Shown here piece after piece: positions 33,121-42,510 of a stretch of 64,000 nucleotides of DNA. The number at the start of each line of letters is the position of its first letter. Within the stretch, counting starts at the first letter, position 1. The notes below the pieces were generated by a model. That model had not been told where the DNA came from. It ran no database searches and saw nothing but the letters and a program-made list of their open reading frames with translations. The position numbers were made by a program, and so were the translations under genes. The stretch is from Paenibacillus sp. SYP-B4298 (lineage in GTDB: Bacteria; Bacillota; Bacilli; Paenibacillales; Paenibacillaceae): the NCBI RefSeq assembly GCF_027627475.1, contig NZ_CP115484.1, positions 1,487,501 through 1,551,500 of the forward strand, read 5' to 3'.

Positions 33121-35211
33121 TTATACCGCGCAACTGATGCACTCCTCCACGCTGAGGCGATTCGTCCGTGTGTAGTACAGTGACTTGAGGCCAAGCTTGG
33201 CAGCATACAGGTAATAGCGCGCCAGCTCGCGTGTGGTCACGTTGCTGTTGACATGAAGCACAGTCGAGATGCCTTGATCGATATGACTCTGAATCTCAGC
33301 GATCAGCTCCAGCACCTTGAATTGATCGGTCTGGTAGGCCGACTTGTAGAAGAAGAAGTTCTCCTTCGACAGATATGGCATCGGATAGTAAGTTGTCGAG
33401 TTGGCATAGGTGCGCGTCTCGATCTGCTCCACAATTGGCATTACGCTGGAGGTTGCATTTTGAATGTACGAGATGCTCTGGGTCGGTGCGATCGCCAGAC
33501 GATAAGCGTGATACAGCCCATGCTTGGCAACAGCTTCCTTGAGCGTCGTCCAGTCCTGCTGCGTGGGAATATAGATGCCCTCGAACAATTGCTGCACGCG
33601 CTCGGATGCCGGGCTGTAATCCGTCTGCTCATACCGCTCGAAGTAGGTTCCTTTGGCGTACTCGGATCTCTCGAATTCATAGAAGGTCACGCCGCGCTCT
33701 CTGGCAATCTCCATGCTCTTCTCCAGAGAATAATAGTTCATCATCATGAAGAAGGTGCGGGCGAAATCCTTGGCTTCGCTGCTGTCATACGCGATCAGAT
33801 TTTTGGCCAGATACCCGTGAAGGTTCATGGCGCCCAGGCCAACCGAATGCAACTGCTCGTTAGCCTTGACGATACCCGGCGCATTGGCTACGCGCGTCAT
33901 ATCGCTCACCGCCGTCAGCGCAGTCATCCCCTCATGCACCGACTCGCGAATCTTCTTGAGCTCCATGACGTTCGCAATATTCAGCGAGGCCAGATTGCAG
34001 CTAATATCGCGGCGGATGACGTCGTCCTGACCGTAGTCGTTGATCTGCGAGGTCTCCTGGAGCTGGTAGATTTCCGTACACAGGTTGGACATCTTGATCG
34101 AGCCGATATCCTTCAGGGCATGCGCCTTGTTGGCGTTGCTCCGATTCATGATATAAGGATAGCCGGATTCAAGCTGTATGGTCGCAATCTTGGTAAGCAT
34201 ATCCCGTGCGGTCATGACGACCTTCTTCTTCACTTTATCGTTAGCAAGCAGCTCCTCATACATCTCATCCATATCCATATCATCCATATGGCGACCGTAA
34301 GCGGCATAGATGGAGTAGGGGGCAAATACATGCAGCGGCTGGTTCTTCTCGGCCAGCTCGTAGAACTTGTTCGGCACGATCAGTCCGATGGATAACGTCT
34401 TGATACGGCTCTTCTCATCGGCGTTAATCTTCTTGCTGTCCAGAAACTCCAGCACATCCCAGCCGAATATATTGTAGTAGGCTGCGCCCGAGCCCTTGCG
34501 CTGACCCATCTGGTCGGCGTAGGAGAAGGCGTCCTCCATCAGCTTGAGCACGGGCATAATGCCTTTGGCTGCGCCCTCGACGCCCTTGATCGGCTCGCCC
34601 CGTCCGCGCAGCTTCGAGAGGTTGACAGCGACCCCGCCGCCAATCTTGGACAACTGCATGCAGGTGGACAGGTTGTAGTTAATCGAGTTGAGCGCATCGT
34701 CCATCTCCAGCAGGAAGCAGGAGACCATCTCGCCGCGGCGGCTCTTGCCTGCATTGAGGAAGGTTGGTGTCGCAGGCTGTACGCGCTGCTCCATCATCGC
34801 TGTAGTCAGCAGGAGCGCGACCTGTGCATCCCCGCCAGCCAGGTGCAGCGCCACCATGGCGACTCTGTCCGGGTAATCCTCTAGATATTGGGAGCGGTCA
34901 TTCGTCCGCATCGCATAGTCGGTATAGAATTTCGAGGCAGCCATATAGGATTGGAACTCGAATTGGAAGCTGTGCGCAAGCTGATATACCTGCTCTACCT
35001 GAGGCTCCGTATATTGCTCGTACACATTCTCGTAATAGTTCTCTTCGATCAGTCGCTTCATACGCTCGGTCACACTGCCGAACACCACGCTCTTCGACCG
35101 AATCTCCTCCATGAAGGCCTGAACAGCCTCTTTATCTTTATCCAATTGGAAGAAGCCCTCTGCGTCTCTGCGCATCAACTGGTTGTTTAGCTCAACATGC
35201 AGCAAGTGCAC
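33121..35211 (-). CDS. nrdE: class Ib ribonucleotide reductase large subunit
   Basis: 696 residues, the usual NrdE length. It reduces ribonucleoside diphosphates. Visible features: the N-terminal region, the VSCFLLEMDD cysteine, the SNLCTEIYQ cysteine, the CNLASLNI block, and the C-terminal redox pair Cys 691 and Cys 694 in ECISCAV that is re-reduced by a thioredoxin-like partner. There is no ATP-cone domain, as expected for class Ib. The start overlaps the end of nrdI by 20 bases, so translation is coupled. No intron or intein interrupts it, unlike some Bacillus nrdE genes. Confidence 0.96.
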   Translation of the reverse strand: MHLLHVELNNQLMRRDAEGFFQLDKDKEAVQAFMEEIRSKSVVFGSVTERMKRLIEENYYENVYEQYTEPQVEQVYQLAHSFQFEFQSYMAASKFYTDYAMRTNDRSQYLEDYPDRVAMVALHLAGGDAQVALLLTTAMMEQRVQPATPTFLNAGKSRRGEMVSCFLLEMDDALNSINYNLSTCMQLSKIGGGVAVNLSKLRGRGEPIKGVEGAAKGIMPVLKLMEDAFSYADQMGQRKGSGAAYYNIFGWDVLEFLDSKKINADEKSRIKTLSIGLIVPNKFYELAEKNQPLHVFAPYSIYAAYGRHMDDMDMDEMYEELLANDKVKKKVVMTARDMLTKIATIQLESGYPYIMNRSNANKAHALKDIGSIKMSNLCTEIYQLQETSQINDYGQDDVIRRDISCNLASLNIANVMELKKIRESVHEGMTALTAVSDMTRVANAPGIVKANEQLHSVGLGAMNLHGYLAKNLIAYDSSEAKDFARTFFMMMNYYSLEKSMEIARERGVTFYEFERSEYAKGTYFERYEQTDYSPASERVQQLFEGIYIPTQQDWTTLKEAVAKHGLYHAYRLAIAPTQSISYIQNATSSVMPIVEQIETRTYANSTTYYPMPYLSKENFFFYKSAYQTDQFKVLELIAEIQSHIDQGISTVLHVNSNVTTRELARYYLYAAKLGLKSLYYTRTNRLSVEECISCAV

Positions 35212-35551
35212 TCACCTCTCTTTCAAATCTTCTAACGTCCTCCGCCGAACCAGCCAGCTCGAACTTGCTTAGCACAGGAACGCCGTAACGATTCGAGACA
35301 ATATCCGCGCTTTTGCCAAATGCCGCTCCCCAGTTTCGATTGCCGCTAGCGGACACGCCTGCTAGATAACGGAAATTTTGGCGCAAAAAAATACTGACCC
35401 TCTCCGGTACTTGTCCGAATCCGGTCGTATACGTAATAAGCACAAATGGTTCCTCTATGTACATGTTCTCGCTTAGCTGCACTGCACGCATGCCCAGCTT
35501 CTCCACAAATCTTCTCACATTTCCAGTCTTGGAATCATAAACAACTAGCAT
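35192..35551 (-). CDS. nrdI: NrdI flavodoxin-like protein
   Basis: 119 residues from the ATG at 35551; a longer frame exists to 35674 but the start with GGAGAG upstream and the flavodoxin beginning (MLVVYDSKTGNVRRFVEKLG) fix it here. It has the FMN phosphate loop (SKTGNVRRF) and YTTGFGQVPERV, then GNRNWGAAFGKSADI. NrdI supplies the oxidant that builds the Mn2-tyrosyl cofactor of NrdF. It is first gene of the operon, downstream of the NrdR boxes. Confidence 0.93.
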   Translation of the reverse strand: MLVVYDSKTGNVRRFVEKLGMRAVQLSENMYIEEPFVLITYTTGFGQVPERVSIFLRQNFRYLAGVSASGNRNWGAAFGKSADIVSNRYGVPVLSKFELAGSAEDVRRFEREVSALAAC

Positions 35552-35670
35552 AAAACTCCACTCTCCTAAACTAAAATATAAGAGGCGCAGGCACTGAACC
35601 CATACGCAGCTTACATTCTCTGTCTGACCGTCATAGGGTCGCGCTACAAAACGACTCATTCCGTCGACGG

Positions 35671-35717
35671 TCACTATATATTGAAGACAATAATCAATTT
35701 ATATCAATATATAGTGA
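35671..35717 (-). promoter_or_regulatory. pair of NrdR boxes upstream of nrdIEF
   Basis: TCACTATATATTGA (35671-35684) and its exact reverse complement TCAATATATAGTGA (35704-35717) face each other with centres 33 bp apart (three helical turns). The sequence and spacing fit the NrdR box consensus (ACACTATATaTTGT-like). NrdR represses ribonucleotide reductase genes when dATP is plentiful. Confidence 0.85.
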
Positions 35718-35887
35718 TTGTCAAGAGAACATTAAAAACTTTAACGGATTGTTACAGAGCGCCGCACAAGTGAAAATATTGTGACTTTTTCTCCAAATCT
35801 ATGAGATGAACGGCCAAAAAGCCGCGGACAAAGGCGGGGCAAGGGATGGCGGCATGACGGGGGTGGAATTGGACAGAGTCAAGGGTT

Positions 35888-35986
35888 GTGAAAGTGGAGA
35901 AGAATGGCTTTCATGTGATAAAGTTCAGCGACAGTCTGGAGCCATGTGAACCGATCCGGCTGTTCAAGCAGATTGTGCCCGCATAG
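35888..35986 (+). CDS. possible 32-residue small protein
   Basis: GTG start with AAGGG nearby. The frame reads KVEKNGFHVIKFSDSLEPCE then PIRLFKQIVPA. The composition is convincingly protein-like and the frame lies in an otherwise empty 600-base interval between the nrd promoter and the 36163 gene, but no family is recognised. The rest of 35718-36162 has no gene. Confidence 0.3.
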   Translation: MKVEKNGFHVIKFSDSLEPCEPIRLFKQIVPA

Positions 35987-36060
35987 GGGAAAGGGGAGGG
36001 GGGACTACTAGATATAGGCGAGAGACAGCAACAAGTTGCCGGTTATTGTGCTGCGAGGTG

Positions 36061-36092
36061 CTCCCGCGGAGCTGTAATATAGTCCGCGGGAG
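36061..36092 (-). terminator. GC-rich hairpin after the 36163 gene
   Basis: CTCCCGCGGA pairs perfectly with TCCGCGGGAG around a 12-base loop. It lies about 70 bases beyond the stop on the minus strand. There is no T-run, so termination is uncertain. Confidence 0.4.
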
Positions 36093-36162
36093 TTCGCGCC
36101 CTGAGATTACAGGGGGCCGTAGGATGCGCTTGCTCAGCAGCAGCCGCAGAACAGCATAGCCC

Positions 36163-36507
36163 CTATCTCTCCTCGATAAAGGCCGCCTCTGCATAGGAAT
36201 AGCAGCCGATGCTGCCGGCGGGGAGCAGCGACAGGCCCCCTTCCTTCTCCAGCAGGCCACTGCATTCATATTGAATCAGACATTGCGCCGTGCCCGCCGC
36301 GCGCGCGTGGTCATCGGCCAGCTTGCGGACAGCCTCTAGCAGCAACTGGTAGTCTCCCTCATTCTGTACATAGGTGAGGCAGAGCGAGGCTTGAACCATC
36401 AGACGGTCGCTGCCGGAGAGCACCGATACCGTCGCAGCACTGTCCTCCTGGGCGCGCTCGCTGCGCAGGGTATACAAATTAGGCGATATGCGATAAGCAT
36501 TCCACAT
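36163..36507 (-). CDS. hypothetical protein following fumC
   Basis: 114 residues from ATG 36507 (a TTG at 36516 is possible). AAGGAG lies at the end of fumC, so the two genes share sequence and are probably co-transcribed. The protein begins MWNAYRISPNLYTLRSE and has alternating strands and a central helix (YQLLLEAVRKLADDHARA). There is no signal peptide, membrane segment or known motif. Confidence 0.55.
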   Translation of the reverse strand: MWNAYRISPNLYTLRSERAQEDSAATVSVLSGSDRLMVQASLCLTYVQNEGDYQLLLEAVRKLADDHARAAGTAQCLIQYECSGLLEKEGGLSLLPAGSIGCYSYAEAAFIEER

Positions 36508-36516
36508 GGTTAACAA

Positions 36517-37905
36517 TCACTCCTTGGGTTGAATCATCTGTTCTGGACGGACAATCTCGTCAAATTGCGCTTCGGTCAGCAGCCCGCTCTGCAGCGCCGC
36601 TTCCTTGAGCGTCAGCCCCTCCTGATGCGCCTTCTTGGCGACCGCGGCGGCATTCTCGTAGCCAATATGCGGATTGAGTGCTGTCACCAGCATGAGGGAG
36701 CGCTCCAGATGGTCACGGATGGCCTGATGGTTGGCTTCGATGCCGACGGCGCAATTGTCATTGAAGGAGCGCATGGCATCAGAGAGCAAGGTGACCGATT
36801 GCAGGAAGTTGTAGATGATGACGGGCTTATATACATTCAGTTCAAAATTGCCCTGGCTCGCTGCAAAGCCGATCGCAGCATCATTGCCCATGACCTGGCA
36901 GGCGACCATGGTCAGCGCTTCGGATTGGGTCGGATTCACCTTCCCAGGCATAATCGAGCTGCCCGGCTCATTGGCGGGAATCGTCAGCTCGCCGATGCCC
37001 GAGCGCGGGCCGCTCGCCAGCCAGCGGACATCGTTGGCTATCTTCATCAGGTCGGCAGCGAGCGCCTTGAGCGCACCGTGAACATAGACCAGCTCGTCAT
37101 GACTGGTGAGCGCCTGGAACTTGTTCTCCGCCGTGATGAAGGTTTCTCCCGTCAGCCGACTGAGCTGCTCTGCTGTCTTGGCACCAAATAGCGGATGCGC
37201 GTTAATGCCGGTGCCGACGGCTGTTCCGCCAATCGCCAGCTCGCGCAGCGCCTCCGAGCTGCTCAGAATCATACGCTCGCACTTCTCCAGCATCCGATGC
37301 CAGCCGCTGATTTCCTGACCGAGCGTAAGCGGGGTGGCGTCCTGCAGATGAGTACGGCCAATCTTGATGATCCCGGCAAACTCCTGGCTCTTGCTTGCGA
37401 GTGTCGCCTTCAGCTCGCCGAGCGCTGGAATGAGCGTGCTCTTGATCGCCAGCAGCGCCGCAACATGCATCGCGGTCGGGAACGTATCATTGGAGCTTTG
37501 CGAGCGGTTGACATCATCATTGGGGTGGACGCGCAGCTCGCTTGCGCCCTCCGCCAGCCGCTGATTGGCAAGGTAAGCGATGACCTCATTGACATTCATA
37601 TTGGTCTGGGTGCCGCTGCCTGTCTGCCAGACGACGAGCGGGAAGTGGGTGTCCGCCTTGCCATCCATAATCTCCTCTGCCGCTGCGACGATCGCTGCCG
37701 CCTTCAGCGGGTCCAGCTTGCCCAGCTCCTGATTGGCTAGCGCGGCGCTCCTCTTGAGCATCGCGAATACGCGAATGAGCGCCAGCGGCATCCGTTCGCC
37801 GCCGATGCGGAAATTTTGCAGGCTGCGCTGGGTTTGAGCGCCCCAATACTTATCTGCGGGAACTTGAATCTCACCGAGTGTATCCTTCTCTATTCTGTAA
37901 TTCAT
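36517..37905 (-). CDS. fumC: class II fumarate hydratase
   Basis: 462 residues, full length. It interconverts fumarate and malate in the TCA cycle, as a soluble, iron-independent homotetramer. Visible motifs: [14 protein letters not shown] (~95-108), [11 protein letters not shown] (~138-147), active-site His 186 in [16 protein letters not shown], and the class II signature [11 protein letters not shown] at 315-325 with the catalytic Ser. It is followed by a small hypothetical gene. A Fur-like box lies in the promoter (37933-37947). Confidence 0.95.
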   Translation of the reverse strand: MNYRIEKDTLGEIQVPADKYWGAQTQRSLQNFRIGGERMPLALIRVFAMLKRSAALANQELGKLDPLKAAAIVAAAEEIMDGKADTHFPLVVWQTGSGTQTNMNVNEVIAYLANQRLAEGASELRVHPNDDVNRSQSSNDTFPTAMHVAALLAIKSTLIPALGELKATLASKSQEFAGIIKIGRTHLQDATPLTLGQEISGWHRMLEKCERMILSSSEALRELAIGGTAVGTGINAHPLFGAKTAEQLSRLTGETFITAENKFQALTSHDELVYVHGALKALAADLMKIANDVRWLASGPRSGIGELTIPANEPGSSIMPGKVNPTQSEALTMVACQVMGNDAAIGFAASQGNFELNVYKPVIIYNFLQSVTLLSDAMRSFNDNCAVGIEANHQAIRDHLERSLMLVTALNPHIGYENAAAVAKKAHQEGLTLKEAALQSGLLTEAQFDEIVRPEQMIQPKE

Positions 37906-37932
37906 GGCTTATAGCTCCTTATCAAATAATAA

Positions 37933-37947
37933 TGATAATCAATATCA
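37933..37947. promoter_or_regulatory. Fur-like box upstream of fumC
   Basis: TGATAATCAATATCA matches the Bacillus Fur 7-1-7 core TGATAATNATTATCA at 13 of 15 positions, with further AT-rich dyad sequence outside. It lies 28 bases before the fumC start. PerR or Zur boxes differ in the arms (TTATAAT or GTAAT). The match is seen; regulation is inferred. Confidence 0.55.
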
Positions 37948-38184
37948 TTAGTTTATCACGAATCCAAATGGAATGAAAGCGTGTGTCGTGTGGACATGCT
38001 GTATAGAATGGGGTACCATGTAAGTGGGTATCCAGTGTCAGTATGGATGGGCGCCTGGGATTCTATTCGCTTCTATAGAAGAAATATCGCAAGGGTACTT
38101 GTAGGTGGGAGAAGCAGAAGGCTGCTAAAGCATGCGCCGCGTGCTTGATTTCAGCCAGTCTATCGTGTCGGAGGGTGTTCGCCG

Positions 38185-38676
38185 TTGCTACAGTCTTTTA
38201 CGCTGCTGCAGGTCAGTTCAGTTGTGATGTCGCTGCTCGCAGGGACGGCATTAATGATATTGAGGGTGAGAGCGGCACGCAGGCCGACTACGCTCAAGAA
38301 GATTATTATGCCGCCGATCGGGATGGCGACCGGATTTGTCATGTTCGCATTGCCGGCTATGCATATTCCATGGCTGTGGGCCATATCGGCGTGGGGGACG
38401 GGGCTGCTGATCTTCGCCTTTCCGCTGATCGTGACGACCCGGATGGAGCGAAGGGAGCATGACATCTACGTCATCCGCTCCAAAGCCTTCATCTTCATCA
38501 TGGTCTCGCTGCTGCTCGCGAGGCTGACGATGCATGGCATGGTGGAGAAATATTTGTCCATCGCCCAGACAGGAGCGCTGTTCTTCCTGCTGGCCTTCGG
38601 GATGATTGTTCCGTGGCGGCTGGCGATGATCAGCGAGTATGTGAGGCTGCGCAATTACACGGACAGCTCGGCCTGA
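38185..38676 (+). CDS. ccdC: CcdC-family membrane protein (cytochrome c biogenesis associated)
   Basis: 163 residues. TTG start with GGAGGGTG nine bases upstream. Four to five membrane helices; a conserved short loop RVRAARRPTTLKKIIMPPIG after the first helix is the family feature, followed by MATGFVMFALP. The C-terminal end is polar (EYVRLRNYTDSSA). B. subtilis CcdC lies near ccdA, but its exact role is unsettled. Here it stands alone, divergent from fumC across a 279-base gap that holds the Fur-like box and no other clear site. Confidence 0.7.
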   Translation: MLQSFTLLQVSSVVMSLLAGTALMILRVRAARRPTTLKKIIMPPIGMATGFVMFALPAMHIPWLWAISAWGTGLLIFAFPLIVTTRMERREHDIYVIRSKAFIFIMVSLLLARLTMHGMVEKYLSIAQTGALFFLLAFGMIVPWRLAMISEYVRLRNYTDSSA

Positions 38677-38846
38677 GGGCAGAGCCGCATGTATCCTATG
38701 TCGAATTTAGATCGAACGAATCTCAATTCAATATTTGTTTCCGGTTTCAATACCATAGTATAATTTATTAGTGTGAGGTAGTTGTGAATTTTGAGTTAAG
38801 AAATTGTGGACAATTGTAAAATGAAGGCCATGAGGAGTAGAATCCA

Positions 38847-39617
38847 GTGAAATTCAGACCGTGCATTGATTTGCACCAAGGGAAGGTCAAACAAATCGTC
38901 GGCGAGACGCTGAATTCGGACACCCGCAAGGTAGTCGAGAATTTCGTCTCCGACCTGAGTCCTGCTCATTATGCCGCCATGTTCAGAGAGGATCGCTTGA
39001 CCGGTGGTCATGTGATCATGCTGGGCGGGGGTAATGAGGAGGCAGCCGCATCTGCGCTGAGGGAGTACCCTGGGGGCTTGCAGATCGGCGGAGGGATCAC
39101 GGCGGAGAACGCGCACACGTATCTGGAATACGGCGCTTCCCATGTGATCGTAACCTCCTATATTTTCCGAGATGGCCGGCTGGACGAGGAGCGTCTGCGC
39201 CGCATCGTCTCCGAGGTGGGCAAGGATCGGCTCGTCATTGATCTGAGCTGCAAGGAGAAGGATGGACGCTGGTATGTTGTGACGAACCAGTGGAAGACGT
39301 TCAGCGACTTCGAGCTTCAGCCATCGAGTATTCAATATTTGGAGCAGTACTGCGATGAGTTTCTGGTTCATGCGGTAGATGTTGAGGGCAAGCGCACCGG
39401 GGTTCAGGAGGAGCTGGCATCCAGGCTGGCGAACTGGACGAGTATCCCGACGACCTATGCAGGCGGAGCTCGCTCGTTGTCTGATCTGGAGCGGTTTGCA
39501 GAGCTGACAGGCAACAAACTGGATATTACCATCGGAAGCGCGCTGGACATTTTCGGCGGGGACCTTTCGTATGCCAAGGTGGTTGAACATTGCGGCCGCC
39601 AGGGTATGAATGATTGA
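38847..39617 (+). CDS. hisA: eukaryotic-type phosphoribosylformimino-AICAR ribotide isomerase (HisA)
   Basis: 256 residues. GTG start after GAGGAG. A TIM-barrel HisA that converts ProFAR to PRFAR in histidine synthesis. Its sequence follows the fungal/plant HIS6 form rather than ordinary bacterial HisA: FRPCIDLHQGKVKQIVGETL, FVSDLSPAHYAAMFREDRL, GGHVIMLGGGNEEAAASAL, LQIGGGITAENAHTYLEYGA, LVIDLSCKEKDGRWYVVTNQ, and the end DITIGSALDIFGGDL. The gene is outside a his operon and ends 37 bases before odhA. The eukaryotic-like type is recognised from memory; whether a normal hisA also exists in this genome is unknown. Confidence 0.85.
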   Translation: MKFRPCIDLHQGKVKQIVGETLNSDTRKVVENFVSDLSPAHYAAMFREDRLTGGHVIMLGGGNEEAAASALREYPGGLQIGGGITAENAHTYLEYGASHVIVTSYIFRDGRLDEERLRRIVSEVGKDRLVIDLSCKEKDGRWYVVTNQWKTFSDFELQPSSIQYLEQYCDEFLVHAVDVEGKRTGVQEELASRLANWTSIPTTYAGGARSLSDLERFAELTGNKLDITIGSALDIFGGDLSYAKVVEHCGRQGMND

Positions 39618-39654
39618 GTTGGATGACAATATGCAATTCTGGAGGGTTATGGGA

Positions 39655-42492
39655 ATGACGACCATAAGCAGTACACAGTCGCCTTGGCACAATTACGCAG
39701 GACCCAATCTGGGCTATATTCATGATCAGTATGAACTGTTTCTTGATGATCCCGCATCGGTGGACCCGGCGTATCGAACGCTGTTTGAGCAGTGGGGAGA
39801 GCCGCCGCTGGAGGCTGAGGATGCACAAGCAGCGCCTCTTGCGCAACGCGAAGGGGTTATTTCGTTTGATCAGATGGAAAAGCTTGTTGCAGCCAGCAAG
39901 TATGTATCCAATATCCGTACTTATGGACATTTGGCAGCGAAGCTTGATCCGCTGGAGCTGGCGCCGAAGACTGAGGATGACCGGATGCTCAAGCCGGAGA
40001 ATTATAAACTGACCAAGCTGGATCTGATGGGGCTGCCGGGTGAGCTGATCTGGGAGAATGCCAAGGGCACGAAGCAGACGGGCTTGGACGCCGTCGAGAA
40101 GCTGCTGGAAATTTATACAGGCACGACAGCCTATGAATTTGACCATATTCATGTTCAGGCGGAGCGCGAGTGGCTGACCAAGAATATCGAGGTAGCCGCC
40201 AAGCAGACTCGTCTGAGCCGCGAAGAGCAGATCAACCTGCTGGATCGGCTCGTGCAGACCGAGCAATTCGAACATTTTCTTCATCGCACGTTCCTCGGCC
40301 AGAAACGGTTCTCCGTAGAAGGCTTGGAGGTTCTTATTCCTATGCTTGATGAACTGGTGCGCAATCATTCTGAATCGGGCGCATCGGATATTCTGATGGG
40401 GATGGCGCATCGCGGTCGCTTGAATGTGCTGACTCATGTGCTGGGCAAGCCGTACAGCAAGATTTTTGCAGAATTCCAGCACGGCTCGAACAAGGAGTTC
40501 ATGCCGCCTGAGGATCCGAGCGGCAAGACAGGCGACGTGAAATACCATCTGGGCGCGCAGCGGACCATTACGAACAGCAGCGGGCAGCAGACACGCATCA
40601 CGCTGGCGAACAACCCAAGCCATCTGGAATATGTCAATCCAGTCGTAGAGGGCTTCGGCCGCGCCGCGCAGGAGGATCGCACCCAGCCGGGCTATCCGAA
40701 GCGTGACGAGGACAAGGCAGCGGTCGTGCTGATGCATGGCGATTCCGCCTTCCCTGGCGAAGGCATCGTGCCAGAGACGTTGAATTTTGACCGTCTGCCG
40801 GGCTTCCGCAATGGTGGAACGATCCATATCATCGTCAATAACCGGATCGGCTTCACGACCGAGAGCATCGATTCGCGCTCCACACGCTACGCCAGCGATG
40901 TCGCCAAAGGCTTCGACATTCCGATCGTTCACGTGAATGGTGATGATCCGGAAGCGTGCATCGCGGCGATCCGCCTGGCTTGCGAATATCGCAAGGAATT
41001 CAAGAAGGACTTCGTCATTGACCTGATTGGCTATCGTCGCTACGGTCATAATGAGATGGATGATCCACAGCCGACTCAGCCGCTCATGTATGACAAGATG
41101 CGCAACCATCCATCGGCTCCGAATGTCTATTCGGCCGCGCTGGTAGGTCGCGGAGTCATCGGTGAGGATGTTCTGCCGCAGCTCAAGCAGAAGATCATCA
41201 GCAAGATGGAGGAAGCCTACGAGCAGGTGAAGAACCTGAAGGCTGATAAGACAGCCCAAGCTGCTCCTGCTGATGTTCCAGGCTGGATCGAGCCGCAGAC
41301 AGGCGTTGAGCTGGAGCAACTGAAGGATATTAATGAGCGTCTGCTGGAGCGTCCGGCATCGTTCACGCCGTATTCCAAGCTGGCCAACATCCTGCAGCGC
41401 CGCTCCGGTGCGCTGGACGAGGGCAAGAAGGTCGACTGGGCGCTGGCGGAGACGCTGGCCTTTGCGACCATCCTGGCGGACGGGACTCCGATCCGCATCA
41501 CCGGTCAGGATGCCGAGCGTGCGACATTCGCTCATCGCAACCTGGTGCTGCATGACAGCAAGACGGGCGCGCTGTATTGTCCGCTGCATCACCTGCCGCA
41601 GGCGCGGGCATCGTTCGCTATCCATAACAGTCCGTTGTCCGAGGCGGGCGTGCTCGGTTTTGAATATGGCTACAACGTGTTCGCACCAGAGACCATGAAC
41701 ATCTGGGAGGCGCAATACGGCGATTTCACCAACGTGGCACAAGTGCTGATCGACCAGTTCATTTCCTCGGCCAGAGAGAAATGGTCGCAGAAGTCGTCGC
41801 TGGTCATGCTGCTGCCGCATAGCTACGAAGGACAGGGGCCAGAGCATTCCAGCGCCCGTCCAGAGCGCTTCCTGCAGCAGTCGGCACAAGGCAACTGGAC
41901 CGTTGCGAACCTGACCAGCGCCGCTCAATATTTCCACCTGCTGCGCAGACAGGCGAAGATTGTTGGCACGGAGCAGGCGCGTCCGCTGATCGTGATGGCG
42001 CCTAAGAGCCTGATCCGCCATCCGCGTGTCGCTTCGACAGGCACGGAGCTGAGCGACGGCAAGTTCCATACAGTGCTGGAGCAGCCAGGTCTGGGCGGTA
42101 CGCCGGATAAGGTACAGCGCGTCATTCTGTGTACCGGCAAGGTAGCTATCGACCTGGATGATGCGATTGCGAATGCTGGCGATCAGGACTTCTCCTGGCT
42201 GCATATTATCCGGGTAGAGCAGCTCTATCCGTTCCCTAAGGAAGAGATCGAGAGCATCCTGTCCCGTTACGGGAAGGTGAAGGAGATCGTCTGGGTGCAA
42301 GAGGAGCCGGAAAATATGGGGGCTTGGCGCTATATTCAGCCGCATCTGCAGAAGCTGGCGCCGAAGAAGATCGAAGTGGATTACATTGGGCGCCCAGAGC
42401 GTTCCAGCCCAGCCACAGGATACAATACCGTTCATGCCCATGAGCAGCAGCAGATTATTTCCGCAGCTCTGAAACTGAAGCAGGATAACTAA
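39655..42492 (+). CDS. odhA: 2-oxoglutarate dehydrogenase E1 component
   Basis: 945 residues from ATG 39655, preferred over the frame's first ATG (39610) because GGAGGG lies eight bases before it and the length then equals B. subtilis OdhA. It decarboxylates 2-oxoglutarate using thiamine diphosphate in the TCA cycle. Landmarks: the N-terminal YIHDQYELFLDDPASVDPAY, then SGASDILMGMAHRGRLNVLT and a thiamine-binding region GDSAFPGEGIVPETLNF, the DPQPTQPLMY region, and the C-terminal domain with LLPHSYEGQGPEHSSARPER. It is in tandem with odhB, 18 bases apart. Confidence 0.96.
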   Translation: MTTISSTQSPWHNYAGPNLGYIHDQYELFLDDPASVDPAYRTLFEQWGEPPLEAEDAQAAPLAQREGVISFDQMEKLVAASKYVSNIRTYGHLAAKLDPLELAPKTEDDRMLKPENYKLTKLDLMGLPGELIWENAKGTKQTGLDAVEKLLEIYTGTTAYEFDHIHVQAEREWLTKNIEVAAKQTRLSREEQINLLDRLVQTEQFEHFLHRTFLGQKRFSVEGLEVLIPMLDELVRNHSESGASDILMGMAHRGRLNVLTHVLGKPYSKIFAEFQHGSNKEFMPPEDPSGKTGDVKYHLGAQRTITNSSGQQTRITLANNPSHLEYVNPVVEGFGRAAQEDRTQPGYPKRDEDKAAVVLMHGDSAFPGEGIVPETLNFDRLPGFRNGGTIHIIVNNRIGFTTESIDSRSTRYASDVAKGFDIPIVHVNGDDPEACIAAIRLACEYRKEFKKDFVIDLIGYRRYGHNEMDDPQPTQPLMYDKMRNHPSAPNVYSAALVGRGVIGEDVLPQLKQKIISKMEEAYEQVKNLKADKTAQAAPADVPGWIEPQTGVELEQLKDINERLLERPASFTPYSKLANILQRRSGALDEGKKVDWALAETLAFATILADGTPIRITGQDAERATFAHRNLVLHDSKTGALYCPLHHLPQARASFAIHNSPLSEAGVLGFEYGYNVFAPETMNIWEAQYGDFTNVAQVLIDQFISSAREKWSQKSSLVMLLPHSYEGQGPEHSSARPERFLQQSAQGNWTVANLTSAAQYFHLLRRQAKIVGTEQARPLIVMAPKSLIRHPRVASTGTELSDGKFHTVLEQPGLGGTPDKVQRVILCTGKVAIDLDDAIANAGDQDFSWLHIIRVEQLYPFPKEEIESILSRYGKVKEIVWVQEEPENMGAWRYIQPHLQKLAPKKIEVDYIGRPERSSPATGYNTVHAHEQQQIISAALKLKQDN

Positions 42493-42510
42493 TAGGGGGG
42501 CAACAACACA

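Noticed and set aside
39610-39654. odhA starting at 39610
   Set aside because: This ATG lies inside the end of hisA, without a ribosome site; 39655 has GGAGGG and gives the family length.
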